Assembly (NCBI GenBank): GCA_003224755.1
Contig: QHZR01000020.1
Location: 1-34,066, forward strand
Length of the DNA stretch: 34,066 nucleotides
Direction: 5' to 3'
Source: Acidobacteriota bacterium
Lineage (GTDB): Bacteria > Acidobacteriota > Terriglobia > Terriglobales > Acidobacteriaceae
This document shows, piece by piece, positions 7,780-16,552 of the stretch (the stretch's first letter is position 1; each line of letters opens with the position of its first letter). The position numbers were made by a program, and so were the translations under genes. The notes under the pieces were generated by a model. It was not told where the DNA came from. It was given only the letters and a program-made list of their open reading frames with translations, and did no database searches.

Positions 7780-7918
7780 CAAGAGCAGTCGCCTCTCGCG
7801 CGAGGCGTTTAATGCGCTCATTACTGATCCAACCGTCATGAGAATTGGTGTGAACCATCGGCACTGGCTTGAGGTAGATTTCGAGTAGTCTTCTGATTGC
7901 ACGTAAAGGGGAGGTCCG

Positions 7919-9448
7919 GTGCAGTCTGTCCATAGGAGTCTTTCTGCAGCTTCGTTGTGGGGCTTGGCTCTACTCGCGGTCCAGTGCGGTTCGGACTCGT
8001 CCAGCCCCATTCCAGTTCCGACCTCGGGTCAGTGTTCTTCGAGCACCAATCCCGGCCAACCCTTTTCTTCCGCCCCGGCAATCGTGCCGCTAGTGAAATT
8101 GAGTACAGACACATTCACCAACTCGACAAGCCAGCACGCGACCGAGGTTGAGCCAGATAGTTACGCATGGGGGCAAACCATCGTCGCCGCGTTCCAAGTC
8201 GGACGAATTCATGATGGGGGCGCAGCGGACGTTGGATACGCGATCTCGAACGATGGAGGAACGACCTGGCAAAGCGGTCTGCTGCCCGGGCTCACTACGT
8301 TCGAATGTTCAGGAAAGAGCTCTGCGGTCAGTGACACGGCGGTGATTTATGACGCGGTGCACGCAGTGTGGATGATTTCGTCACTGCCGATCTCCTCAAC
8401 GAACATCCAGGTTGCGGTTAGTCGTTCCTCCGACGGCGGCGTGAGTTGGAGTAATCCAGTGGTAGTCGCTAACGGCCTTGACTTGGACAAGGACTGGGTC
8501 ACCTGCGACAACACGGCCACAAGCCCTTTCTACGGACATTGCTATGCGGAGTGGGACGATAACGGAAACGGCAATCTGATTTTTATGAGCACTTCATCTG
8601 ACGGCGGCCTGACCTGGTCGGCGCCCGTGAGCACCGCTGGGAACGCCGATGGGCTCGGAGGCGTGCCGCTCGTCCAACCGAACGGGACCGTGGTTGTGCC
8701 GTATGTGGCTAACGCGCCATTTATCGAGTCGTTCTCTTCATCTGACGGCGGCACCAGTTGGAGTGCGCCCGTCGTGGTTGCGCAGGTGAATGATCATCCT
8801 GTTGCGGGCGGGTTGCGAAGCGACGCTCTGCCCTCGGCGGCGATGGACGCCGCAGGCAACATTTATGTTGTCTGGCAGGATTGCAGCTTTCGAACCAACT
8901 GCGTGTCGAATGATCTGGTCATGAGCACTTCGGCGGACGGCGTGAGTTGGACCACTCCCGCGCGTATCCCGATTGATGCGCTCGCCAGCACAGTTGATCA
9001 CTTCACTCCGGGGCTCGGCATTGATCCCGCAACCAGCGGCGCCACGGCTCACTTGGGACTCACTTATTACTACTATCCGCAGGCGAACTGCACTGCTGCC
9101 ACCTGCGCGCTCTACGTGGGATTCGTTTCCTCGCTCGATGGCGGCAACACATGGAGCACGGCCACGCCGATAGCAGGACCGATGTCGCTGAGCTGGCTAC
9201 CTTCGACTTTTTCGGGACAAATGGTTGCGGATTACGTCGCGACCTCATTCGCGGGTGGCAAAGCGTACGGCATATTTGCGGTGGCTGGAGCCAAGTCCGG
9301 ATCAACCTTCGATGAGGCGATCTACACGAGCCAGGCAGGATTGGATGTAGCGGCGGCGCAGGGACATAACAGCTCGGCTGGAGAAAGGGTAGTGGTAGGA
9401 CCGAAACCAAATGCGGCTTTCGGCGCAGCGCCAAGGAAGATTCGCTAA
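7919..9448 (+). CDS. Exported BNR/Asp-box beta-propeller (sialidase-like fold)
   Basis: A 509-residue secreted protein. A hydrophobic N-terminal segment (SLWGLALLAVQCG) looks like an export signal, possibly a poor lipobox. Six Asp-box motifs of the SxDGGxTW type recur: SNDGGTTW, SSDGGVSW, SSDGGLTW, SSDGGTSW, SADGVSW and SLDGGNTW. They mark the turns of a six-bladed propeller as in sialidases. Sialidase catalytic residues (Arg triad, Tyr/Glu pair) are not convincingly identifiable, so a sugar-binding or other propeller role is as likely. The GTG at 7919 is supported by AAGGGGAGG upstream. It points away from vapBC and converges on ftsH with 49 bases between. Confidence 0.75.
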   Translation: MQSVHRSLSAASLWGLALLAVQCGSDSSSPIPVPTSGQCSSSTNPGQPFSSAPAIVPLVKLSTDTFTNSTSQHATEVEPDSYAWGQTIVAAFQVGRIHDGGAADVGYAISNDGGTTWQSGLLPGLTTFECSGKSSAVSDTAVIYDAVHAVWMISSLPISSTNIQVAVSRSSDGGVSWSNPVVVANGLDLDKDWVTCDNTATSPFYGHCYAEWDDNGNGNLIFMSTSSDGGLTWSAPVSTAGNADGLGGVPLVQPNGTVVVPYVANAPFIESFSSSDGGTSWSAPVVVAQVNDHPVAGGLRSDALPSAAMDAAGNIYVVWQDCSFRTNCVSNDLVMSTSADGVSWTTPARIPIDALASTVDHFTPGLGIDPATSGATAHLGLTYYYYPQANCTAATCALYVGFVSSLDGGNTWSTATPIAGPMSLSWLPSTFSGQMVADYVATSFAGGKAYGIFAVAGAKSGSTFDEAIYTSQAGLDVAAAQGHNSSAGERVVVGPKPNAAFGAAPRKIR

Positions 9449-9497
9449 AGGCCCCTGCCAGGCCCGCTCAAGTCTTAACTAGTCGCTGAAGCCTGAT

Positions 9498-11405
9498 CTA
9501 CGCGGGTGCCGGATGCTCTCCGCCCTTCAGTCCGGCGCGTCCTGGTTCGGGTTTCAGCACCTGCTGCACTCCATCGTCAGCCTTGGGCGGTGGAACGATC
9601 TTTGGCAGTTCCTTGCCTTCCATGAGCAACTTTATGTCGGAAGCGTCCAGCACTTCGCGTTCAATCAGCGCCAACGCAATCCTTACCAGAGCTTCTCTGT
9701 TGTTCGAGAGAATGTCCTTGGCAGCCGCATAACCATTGTTGACTATCTTGCGGACTTCCTGATCGATCTTGATGGCAGTGTCTTCGCTGTAGTCGCGATG
9801 TTGATTGATCTCGCGGCCCAGGAAGATTTGTTCTTCCTTCTTGCCGAAGGTCAGTGGGCCAAGATCGCTCATGCCCCACTCACAAACCATCTTGCGAGCC
9901 AGTTCAGTTGCGCGCTCAATGTCATTGCCCGCGCCAGTGCTCATCTGTCCCATGAAGAGTTCTTCGGCCAACCGCCCGCCCATCATGATGGCAATCTGCG
10001 TCTCCAGATAGTTTTTGTAATAGGTGTAACGATCGTCAATCGGCAACTGCATGGTCACGCCCAGTGCCATGCCGCGCGGAATAATTGTCACTTTGTGCAA
10101 AGGATCGGAATGCGGCAGCTTCGCCGCTACCAGCGCATGGCCGGCTTCGTGATACGCGGTATTTTTCTTTTCCTCATCTGATAGCAGCAGCGATTTCCGT
10201 TCAACTCCCATCAGTACTTTGTCTTTGGCGAGCTCAAAATCATACTGCAGCACGGCCTTACGGTTCTGGCGCGCCGCGGCCAAAGCCGCTTCGTTAACCA
10301 TGTTGGCCAAGTCGGCACCGGAGAACCCAGGCGTACCGCGTCCAAGCACGAAAAGGTCAACATCATCGGCGAGAGGAATCTTGCGCGTGTGCACCCGCAG
10401 AATTTCTTCGCGGCCCCGTACGTCAGGACGATTTACGACCACCCGCCTATCAAAGCGACCCGGTCGCAGCAGCGCCGGATCAAGCACATCCGGGCGGTTC
10501 GTTGCTGCCATCAGGATGACGCCTTCGTTCGACTCGAAGCCATCCATCTCGACCAGCAATTGGTTCAGCGTCTGCTCGCGCTCGTCGTGTCCGCCGCCAA
10601 GACCTGCGCCACGATGCCGTCCCACGGCGTCAATTTCGTCAATGAAAATAATGCACGGCGCATTCTTCTTGCCTTGCTCAAACAGGTCGCGGACCCGCGA
10701 AGCGCCTACCCCAACAAACATCTCCACGAAGTCGGAGCCAGAAATCGAGAAGAACGGAACGTTAGCCTCGCCCGCAACCGCCCGAGCCAGCAGTGTCTTG
10801 CCAGTTCCGGGAGGCCCGACCAGCAGCACACCCTTGGGAATGCGTCCGCCGAGTTTCTGGAATTTCTGCGCTTCGCGCAGGAATTCGATGATTTCCTTAA
10901 GCTCTTCCTTGGCTTCATCTACGCCGGCGACGTCTTTAAACGTCACCTTCTTTTGCTGCATGGAGAGCAGCCGCGCCCGGCTTTTGCCGAACGAGAGCGC
11001 CTTGTTTCCGCCGGTTTGCATCTGGCGGATCATGAAATACCAAAGGGCCGCAAGCAGAGCCAATGGGGCAAACAGGTTGATCAGCCATCCCCAACTGCTG
11101 CCGCTCACATCCTGAAAACTCGCGCTGACGTTTTTGTCCCTGAGCGCCTTGATCATTTCTGGAGTGAAGTAGTTTGTGGGTGCCGTGGTGTGAAAGGGTG
11201 TGCCGTCGGCCTTCTTTCCCTTCACCTCCATGCCGGTGACATTGATCTCTTTGACCGCTCCCTGATCAACATCCGCCATGAACTGCGAAAGGTTGACCTC
11301 CTGCACCTTCTGCGCCGAGTTCGCGTTCTTCACCACTTGCCACAACGCCACTGCGGCAAACAAAATTACCACCCAAAAAATGATCGTTTTAACCGTTGAA
11401 TTCAC
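9498..11405 (-). CDS. ftsH: ATP-dependent zinc metalloprotease FtsH
   Basis: A 635-residue membrane-anchored AAA+ protease for quality control of membrane and short-lived cytosolic proteins. Two N-terminal membrane helices (about 7-24 and 108-125) flank a small periplasmic domain. Walker A is GPPGTGKT (197-204), Walker B IIFIDEID (252-259), and an SRH region [20 protein letters not shown] follows. The zinc site is HEAGH (419-423). The length is usual for the family. The GTG at 11403-11405 has CAGGAG seven bases upstream. It stands alone here; in many bacteria ftsH follows tilS, whose gene lies about 2.5 kb away on the same strand, separated by a plus-strand redox pair. That suggests an interrupted ancestral neighbourhood. 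Confidence 0.97.
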   Translation of the reverse strand: MNSTVKTIIFWVVILFAAVALWQVVKNANSAQKVQEVNLSQFMADVDQGAVKEINVTGMEVKGKKADGTPFHTTAPTNYFTPEMIKALRDKNVSASFQDVSGSSWGWLINLFAPLALLAALWYFMIRQMQTGGNKALSFGKSRARLLSMQQKKVTFKDVAGVDEAKEELKEIIEFLREAQKFQKLGGRIPKGVLLVGPPGTGKTLLARAVAGEANVPFFSISGSDFVEMFVGVGASRVRDLFEQGKKNAPCIIFIDEIDAVGRHRGAGLGGGHDEREQTLNQLLVEMDGFESNEGVILMAATNRPDVLDPALLRPGRFDRRVVVNRPDVRGREEILRVHTRKIPLADDVDLFVLGRGTPGFSGADLANMVNEAALAAARQNRKAVLQYDFELAKDKVLMGVERKSLLLSDEEKKNTAYHEAGHALVAAKLPHSDPLHKVTIIPRGMALGVTMQLPIDDRYTYYKNYLETQIAIMMGGRLAEELFMGQMSTGAGNDIERATELARKMVCEWGMSDLGPLTFGKKEEQIFLGREINQHRDYSEDTAIKIDQEVRKIVNNGYAAAKDILSNNREALVRIALALIEREVLDASDIKLLMEGKELPKIVPPPKADDGVQQVLKPEPGRAGLKGGEHPAPA

Positions 11406-11831
11406 TTAAAAACTCCTGAGAACAGCCGCCCAGCCTGTACACCCATCACGCCAGAAGTGTTGCGTCGGGCGGGAGCGGCGGAGGAGGACTTACTCTCTCA
11501 TCAAATTAGATGCTCGTAGCGGAATTTCGATTGACAAAATGCCCGCTGCCCTATTCTACCCCTCTCCATGAAAAAATCGGGAATTCGCTGAAATAACTTA
11601 GGTCACGCGGAGCAGAAAGGAAGCCGGCGCTCGTTTCGAGACCTATCCCTGGAGGGCCTCAGCGGATTGACTGGAACACGAATTGGAATGCTCAAAATTG
11701 AAACACCGCAGACCCGTCAATGAACTGATACCGACGTTACGCCAATCGAGAATTGCCGGAGCGACGACGGCCCTTTCAACGGAGGTGCGAAGCAGCTTAA
11801 AGCCGGTTTTTGCTCGTGCTATCCTTCCCCG
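11406..11831. other. Long intergenic region between divergent ftsH and cytochrome genes
   Basis: No gene with a convincing start, composition or family match was found on either strand. Short open frames here are Arg/Ser-rich and look like chance. The region must contain the divergent promoters of ftsH and of the cytochrome gene, but no clear -35/-10 pair stood out. The stretch near 11745-11815 reads like an anonymous intergenic segment with no obvious palindrome. Confidence 0.4.
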
Positions 11832-12593
11832 GTGGCTCACGCTCCCTTGCTCCGGAATGAGGGACCTCCCCGGCATACTCTGCTCGTCCGAGTGACGCAC
11901 TGGATCACCGTACTTTCTTTCCTTGCTCTGCTGGTCAGCGGCGTTGAGATCTTGATCTCTCATCCGCGCTTCTATTGGGGCGAAGTGGGCAACTCGCGGA
12001 CTCCTCCGCTGTTCACGATTCCGATCCCTTCTTCGCGAGCAACGGTCCCGAGTGGCTACGGATATGTGCTGCCGGACCAAAATGGCTGGAGCCGGTATCT
12101 CCACTTTGAGGCGGCATGGGCCTTAGTGCTGACCGGCCTTGTTTACGTCATCTCCGGTTTGTGGACGCGCCACTTCCGGAAAAACTTGTTTCCAGCACCA
12201 CAACACAGGACATGGCACGCATTTCGCGACGTGATCGCGAAACACCTTCGCCTGACGTCGCCGGACGAAGCTGATTCCCGCACGTACAACGTGCTCCAGC
12301 GCGTCACTTACTTGCTGGTCATCTTTGGAATGGTTCCGCTGGTGATCTGGACTGGTCTCGCGATGTCGCCGGGATTCAATGCCGCTGTGCCCTGGGCGGT
12401 CAACTGCCTCGGGGGACGGCAATCCGCGCGCACTATTCATTTCTTCGTTTCTACATTTTTAGTGCTCTTTTTGCTTGTCCACATCGCCATGGTTGTTCTC
12501 ACCGGATTCGCAAGTCGCATGCGAGAGATGATCACCGGTGTCCCCGCCGCGCCCCAGCAGCGAACAATAGAACATATAGAGGAGCGCACATGA
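11832..12593 (+). CDS. Di-heme cytochrome b561-type membrane subunit
   Basis: A 253-residue protein with four membrane segments (about 20-40, 90-112, 160-180 and 200-228). Histidines positioned to bind two b hemes are visible: VTHWIT in helix 1, YLHFEAAW at helix 2, TIHFF and LLVHIAMV in helix 4. This matches the cytochrome b561/NiFe-hydrogenase cytochrome b superfamily that passes electrons between quinone and a periplasmic enzyme. The next gene, a Tat-exported molybdoenzyme, overlaps its stop (ATGA at 12590-12593), so the two very likely form one complex. The start GTG at 11832 is uncertain; a GTG just before THWIT would be too short for the first helix. Confidence 0.8.
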   Translation: MAHAPLLRNEGPPRHTLLVRVTHWITVLSFLALLVSGVEILISHPRFYWGEVGNSRTPPLFTIPIPSSRATVPSGYGYVLPDQNGWSRYLHFEAAWALVLTGLVYVISGLWTRHFRKNLFPAPQHRTWHAFRDVIAKHLRLTSPDEADSRTYNVLQRVTYLLVIFGMVPLVIWTGLAMSPGFNAAVPWAVNCLGGRQSARTIHFFVSTFLVLFLLVHIAMVVLTGFASRMREMITGVPAAPQQRTIEHIEERT

Positions 12594-13348
12594 GCAAAAT
12601 GTCACGTCGCCAGTTTGTGACTGCTGGGCTCGCCGCAACTGCAGGCGTCTCCGGCCTGGGCGTCGCCGCCAATTTGGCGAAGCGCTATGGGCTCGTCCCA
12701 CCCGATAGTGGCGGAATCTATGGACCGGGCGAAACGCTGACCTACGCCGCCCAGCGACTCTTTGCCAGACACTCGCTAGCTCGCGAGTTTCCTCGCAGCA
12801 TGATTTCAAAGGTTCCTTTCGCCAACGACATGCCTCCTTTGAATGATGCCTTCAAACGTCTCCAGGCCGGCGCTTTTGCGGACTGGCGACTCTCGGTTGA
12901 GGGAATGGTGGCGCGACCGGCATCGTATTCCCTCGCCGATCTCCGGAGCTTTCCCCTCCGCAGCCAGATCACCGAAGTAGTATGCGAGGAGGGATGGTCC
13001 TATGTCGCCGAGTGGACCGGAACACCTCTGTTTGACGTCTTGAAAGCTTCCGGGATCCTGCCTAAGGCGCGGTATCTCGTGTACTTCTCCATCGACCCGG
13101 ACTGGTGGGAGAGCATCGACATGGCTGATGTTCAGCATCCCCAGACTCTGCTGGCCTGGGGTATGAACGACGGAGATCTCCCAGTCGCGTTTGGAGGCCC
13201 ACTGCGCTTACGCGTGCCCCGCCAACTTGGCTACAAGAGCGTCAAATTTGTAAACCGGCTCATGGTCACTGACTCACTCAAAGGCTTTGTCTCGGCTCTT
13301 GATCCCAAGTCCCCGAATAGCGGCTATGCATGGTATGCAGGCATCTGA
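12590..13348 (+). CDS. Tat-exported molybdopterin oxidoreductase (sulfite oxidase fold)
   Basis: A 252-residue periplasmic enzyme. The N-terminus has a twin-arginine motif SRRQF (5-9) followed by a hydrophobic stretch. The molybdopterin domain includes LSVEGMVARPASYSLADL, the cofactor-ligand cysteine in EVVCEEGWSYVAEWTG (Cys132), and a C-terminal RQLGYKSVKFVNRLMVTD block usual in this fold. It lacks the dimerisation domain of eukaryotic sulfite oxidase and is closer in size to MsrP/YedY-type enzymes. The cytochrome b encoded immediately upstream would supply or accept electrons. The substrate is unknown; sulfite, or methionine sulfoxide reduction as in MsrPQ, are the obvious candidates. Confidence 0.85.
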   Translation: MSKMSRRQFVTAGLAATAGVSGLGVAANLAKRYGLVPPDSGGIYGPGETLTYAAQRLFARHSLAREFPRSMISKVPFANDMPPLNDAFKRLQAGAFADWRLSVEGMVARPASYSLADLRSFPLRSQITEVVCEEGWSYVAEWTGTPLFDVLKASGILPKARYLVYFSIDPDWWESIDMADVQHPQTLLAWGMNDGDLPVAFGGPLRLRVPRQLGYKSVKFVNRLMVTDSLKGFVSALDPKSPNSGYAWYAGI

Positions 13349-13406
13349 GTAGCAGCAATCGACATCCCTCATTGCGTTTTCACGACGGTGAGCACTACCT
13401 AGAGTG

Positions 13407-13763
13407 CTAGGAAGATTTGTACTCGCCTTCAACCACCCGACCCTGATGGCGAGTTTCTTCTTCGCTGATTGCCATTTGCTTCCACTTGCGATACACATTC
13501 GCAACTGCAAACGTCCAAAACGGAACCAAATCAAGACCCGGCACAAGTTCGGCAGCGAATGCCGGCAAGAACTCCCAGTGCCAGCCCAGCAAGCGCACCA
13601 ATACGGCTGCGACTCCCAGATCAAGCAAATCGTCAACCGGTGACAATGCGCCTTCAGCGAACAACGGCAAGACAAAAACCTGTAGGGCATCCGCTGCCAC
13701 GGCGAGGATCATCGCCGTTTGGAAGCGCCACCCTGACGAGGCTGGCATTGGAGTCTCAGACAT
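13407..13763 (-). CDS. Small conserved-looking membrane protein
   Basis: About 118 residues. The start is placed at the ATG at 13761-13763 (MSETPMPASSGWRFQTAMIL); longer readings overlap tilS and look noncoding. Two or three hydrophobic segments are present: TAMILAVAADALQVFVLPLF, DLGVAAVLVRLLGW and GLDLVPFWTFAVANVY. A charged tail with KWKQMAISEEE follows. It lies 95 bases after tilS on the same strand and may share its transcript. I do not recognise a family or function. Confidence 0.6.
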   Translation of the reverse strand: MSETPMPASSGWRFQTAMILAVAADALQVFVLPLFAEGALSPVDDLLDLGVAAVLVRLLGWHWEFLPAFAAELVPGLDLVPFWTFAVANVYRKWKQMAISEEETRHQGRVVEGEYKSS

Positions 13764-13858
13764 GGCAACTCTGTGATTCAGTCTAGTTGTTTCGACGCAT
13801 ACTGCACAGATTGTGCGCCTCAGGACAAACCGCCGGTCGTCCGTGCGCGAGCAGGATG

Positions 13859-15256
13859 TCATTCCCCATTTATCGGAAACTCACGAATCAGCACTCCCCC
13901 GCCGTTTTTCGCGCGAAAATCGCGCCGGACACCGAAACCGCGCATCCATACCACTTCGTCCCCGCTTGCGATCACCGGCCAGCCTCTCTTTTCCTCGCCG
14001 GTGATATGCCTGTCCTGCAACAATTCCTTGATTTTTTTGAGCTCTTTGGTGTGCGCCGGCCAGAACCGCTCTCCGGGCCGCCAGTTCCGCACCACGAGTT
14101 CACGCTGCGCGAAACTGGATTCCAGCAGATCTTCGGAATCGGCGGAACTGTTGACCAGAACGGCCTCGACGTTCAGTCGCGACTCCGGAACCGCAGCTTT
14201 GCCCGGCACCGAAAGCACATATTGATAGTCGGATACCTTCTCGTCGAGTTCGTGGAATCTGATCACATCGCCGTTGCGGGTCGCCAACCAGCCTTGCGGC
14301 AACGATGCACCACTTTCTGGCTTCAACGTGAGGACCTCTTCGATATGCCGGAATTCCATCGCCAAGCCCAGGGATTCCGCAGCCACGCGCACCAGTCTCC
14401 GCCGAAGGGCCAACGGGAGAGTTTCAAGTTGCGCATAGTTGAGGGTACCCTTGCTTTGCCAGACCTGAGGCAGCAACCGGGCGACTTTCTCCGCCCAATA
14501 TTCTTCCTCTCCTCGGGCAATTTCCGCAGTGTCGGCAAGCGCATTTTGGACCGACGGATTCACGTGCCGCTCAAACCGCGGCAGAATGCCGTGCCGAATC
14601 CGGTTGCGCGTATGTCGCAAATCGCGATTACTGGAGTCCTCGCGCCAAGTTTGGCCGATCTCGGTCAGGTACCTCCGGAGATCTTCTCTGCGCGTCGCCA
14701 ATAGTGGCCTGACAATCGCCATGCCCCCCGGACGCTTCGTTCCGGGTTTGCTGAGAGCTGAGAGCTGAGAGCTGACAGCTAGTTTGGGATAAATTCCCGC
14801 CAACCCGCGTGTCCCCGCGCCTCGCGCGAGTTTCAGCAGCAGCGTTTCAGCCTGATCGTCAAGCGTGTGGGCGGTTGCAATCCTGTCGCGTGTTCCGATT
14901 CCCAAAAGCCTTTCGAACAGTTCGTACCTCAGTTCCCGTGCGGCGGCCTCGATACCAACCTTTTTTTGCGCCGCGTACGTCTTTACGTCGCGACGTTCGG
15001 AAATCAGCGCCAGTCCATGTTTTTGGGCCAGCTCGCGGATGAACGCCTCATCCCCATCCGAGTGCGCGCCTCTTAACTGGTGATTGAGGTGAACAATGGA
15101 AAGGACGAGCCCGATTTCCTGCCACAGTTCCAACATCAGGCGCAGCAACGCCACGGAATCCGCTCCGCCCGAAACGGCAATGCCAAGGCGGTCTCCTGCC
15201 CGCAGCAGGTCATGCTTGCGGATGTATGTGAGCGCCGTTTGCGCCAGCTTGTGCAC
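13859..15256 (-). CDS. tilS: tRNA(Ile)-lysidine synthase
   Basis: A 465-residue enzyme that converts C34 of the CAU-anticodon tRNA(Ile) to lysidine using ATP, so that it reads AUA. The N-type ATP pyrophosphatase P-loop is SGGADS (29-34), followed by HLNHQLRG and IATAHTLDDQAETLLLKLAR. The tail holds the TilS C-terminal domain (RNWRPGERFWPAHTKELKKI, then KRGWPVI). Around residues 160-180 an extra piece, reading AVSSQLSALSKPGTK, sits between AGIYPKL and the usual IVRPLL segment. It is encoded by a heptamer tandem repeat at 14751-14778. The GTG start at 15254-15256 has no clear ribosome site. Activity is likely, as the insert sits in a loop. Confidence 0.93.
   Translation of the reverse strand: MHKLAQTALTYIRKHDLLRAGDRLGIAVSGGADSVALLRLMLELWQEIGLVLSIVHLNHQLRGAHSDGDEAFIRELAQKHGLALISERRDVKTYAAQKKVGIEAAARELRYELFERLLGIGTRDRIATAHTLDDQAETLLLKLARGAGTRGLAGIYPKLAVSSQLSALSKPGTKRPGGMAIVRPLLATRREDLRRYLTEIGQTWREDSSNRDLRHTRNRIRHGILPRFERHVNPSVQNALADTAEIARGEEEYWAEKVARLLPQVWQSKGTLNYAQLETLPLALRRRLVRVAAESLGLAMEFRHIEEVLTLKPESGASLPQGWLATRNGDVIRFHELDEKVSDYQYVLSVPGKAAVPESRLNVEAVLVNSSADSEDLLESSFAQRELVVRNWRPGERFWPAHTKELKKIKELLQDRHITGEEKRGWPVIASGDEVVWMRGFGVRRDFRAKNGGGVLIREFPINGE
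14751..14782 (+). repeat. Heptamer tandem repeat inside tilS
   Basis: CTGAGAG occurs three times in a row (14751-14771), followed by CTGACAG (14772-14778) and a partial CTAG. The tract encodes a Ser/Leu/Ala-rich loop in TilS. A second array of CTGANNN-like heptamers lies at 16275-16302. Confidence 0.8.
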
Positions 15257-15293
15257 GGATTAATGGTACATCCGTCCCCAAGTGGAGCTTGCC

Positions 15294-15403
15294 CTTGAGC
15301 GAAGTCGAAGGGTCGGGCATTCTTGCGAGCCCTGATACTGGAATCTCGCTGGCTTTCTCCGCAACCTTTGCGGATTTTCTTTGCGACTTTGCGGTTAAAG
15401 GCT
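15294..15403. repeat. Repeat remnants between tilS and the PEP mutase-family gene
   Basis: Positions 15294-15312 carry CCTTGAGCGAAGTCGAAGGG, the inverted form of the core seen near 4630-4650. Positions 15351-15400 read, on the minus strand, as AACCGCAAAGTCGCAAAG and a degenerate continuation. This resembles the arms of the inverted-repeat element at 31637-31854. No gene fits here. Confidence 0.45.
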
Positions 15404-16240
15404 CTACCGTGACATCATCCGATTTACGTCCGTATGCGAAGGCGCACCTTCCAGACTTTTATAAGTGCCGGTGGTCAGCACTTCCTGTGCAATCCTGCGT
15501 GCGAGCCCAAGCGTCGCTCGCATTGCCGATGATCCCAGGCTGGCGCGCGCCACACCTATCTTCTGCAACTCCGGTATGGAAGGCGATCCCGGCCCAGCCA
15601 GAATATTCACCGGATGCCCAAGCTCTCGAACCAGGCGGGCAATAGTCTCAAGATCGCGAAGCCCTGGTACAAACAGGCAGTCGGCGTCGGCATCCCGAAA
15701 CGCCGCCAGCCGGCGGATCGCCTCATCGTAGCGGCACTCAGGTTTGCCGACTTCGAGTAAGTACACGTCTGTCCGAGCGTTCAGGACCAATGGCACACCC
15801 AGAGTTCGCGCCGTCTCCCGCACAGCCTTAATTTTTTCGAGTTGGCGTGATAGATCAACCAGCTGCTTCTGAGGGCCGCCCGCTACATCTTCCAAATTCA
15901 AGCCGACCGCGCCTGCTTCAATCACAGCCTTTGCCGTTTGCGCCGCGTCCTCCGCCCGATCACCATATCCGGATTCGACGTCCGCGGTTACCGGGACCTT
16001 CACTTTGGCGGCGATTCGCGCCACTGCTCCGATCATCTCTTCGCGCGAAATTTTCTGTCCGTCGGGATAACCGAGGGTAAACGCAACGCCTGCGCTGGTC
16101 GTAGCAATAGCCGCGGCTCCGGCCTCCTCCAATATGCGCGCGCTGGCTACGTCCCACGCATTCGACAAAACCAGAATCTTTTGGCCGTGATGCATTGCGC
16201 GAAACGCGTCAGCTTTGGAAGGTTGAGTGGAGGCTCGCAT
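15404..16240 (-). CDS. Isocitrate lyase/PEP mutase superfamily enzyme
   Basis: A 278-residue (beta/alpha)8 barrel enzyme. Recognisable parts are ILVLSNAWDVASARILEEAG near the start, TTSAGVAFTLGYPDG, the Mg-binding VTADVESGYG and GLNLEDVAGG, and RTDVYL. Relatives cleave or rearrange C-C or C-P bonds next to a carboxylate (methylisocitrate lyase, PEP mutase, oxaloacetate decarboxylase). The flexible catalytic Cys loop (KKCGH) of true isocitrate lyases is not seen, so this belongs to the short subgroup whose substrate is usually unknown. No phosphonate genes lie nearby. The ATG start at 16238-16240 gives an N-terminus of the expected length. Confidence 0.85.
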   Translation of the reverse strand: MRASTQPSKADAFRAMHHGQKILVLSNAWDVASARILEEAGAAAIATTSAGVAFTLGYPDGQKISREEMIGAVARIAAKVKVPVTADVESGYGDRAEDAAQTAKAVIEAGAVGLNLEDVAGGPQKQLVDLSRQLEKIKAVRETARTLGVPLVLNARTDVYLLEVGKPECRYDEAIRRLAAFRDADADCLFVPGLRDLETIARLVRELGHPVNILAGPGSPSIPELQKIGVARASLGSSAMRATLGLARRIAQEVLTTGTYKSLEGAPSHTDVNRMMSR

Positions 16241-16274
16241 GGTAGATAGATGGCAGATGTCTGGTTTTTGGTTT

Positions 16275-16302
16275 CAGATTGCTGATTTCTGATTGTAGAT
16301 TT
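16275..16302 (+). repeat. Heptamer tandem array
   Basis: Four imperfect heptamers in a row: CAGATTG, CTGATTT, CTGATTG, TAGATTT. The tract lies upstream of the PEP mutase-family gene and shares the CTGANNN period with the array inside tilS. It has no coding role here. Confidence 0.7.
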
Positions 16303-16337
16303 AAGGATTCTTGGTCTGGCGGAATCGAATGAGAGTT

Positions 16338-16481
16338 TCAGAACCACTCACTTCGGTACGCGACCCACCAGCTCACCACCGCGATCGGAAGGGTCGCGAC
16401 CAGCCCCCACCAGAGCGGCAGCACGAAATCTGCGACCAGTCCAAGCAGGATGAACACAATCCAGAAAATTTTCTTCTCCAC
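16338..16481 (-). CDS. Small hydrophobic membrane peptide
   Basis: About 47 residues starting at the GTG at 16479-16481. It begins VEKKIFWIVFILLGLVADFV, and a second hydrophobic stretch WWGLVATLPIAVVSWWVAY follows, ending YRSEWF. Two membrane helices with a positive N-terminus are predicted. The frame stays open upstream into a dispersed inverted repeat, and that part looks noncoding. No ribosome site is evident, so it may be chance, but the dense hydrophobic and aromatic composition in a GC-rich genome argues for a real gene. Function unknown. Confidence 0.5.
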   Translation of the reverse strand: MEKKIFWIVFILLGLVADFVLPLWWGLVATLPIAVVSWWVAYRSEWF

Positions 16482-16552
16482 ACGATCATTGTAGGTGAGT
16501 CGAGCAACTAGAACCGATTTTTCTGGTCTCCGAGAGATGGGCCAACACTTGA

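Noticed and set aside
7745-7933. N-terminal extension of the antitoxin frame
   Set aside because: The extension crosses the operator-like palindrome and has no antitoxin-like sequence.
10219-11399. Two long plus-strand frames opposite ftsH
   Set aside because: They are shadows of ftsH, whose motifs are complete.
11643-12104. Minus-strand 153-aa and plus-strand 70-aa frames in the ftsH-cytochrome gap
   Set aside because: Arg/Ser-rich composition, no ribosome site and no motif; overlap with the cytochrome gene for the first.
13787-14704. Plus-strand 305-aa frame opposite tilS
   Set aside because: Antisense to a gene with a complete P-loop and C-terminal domain.
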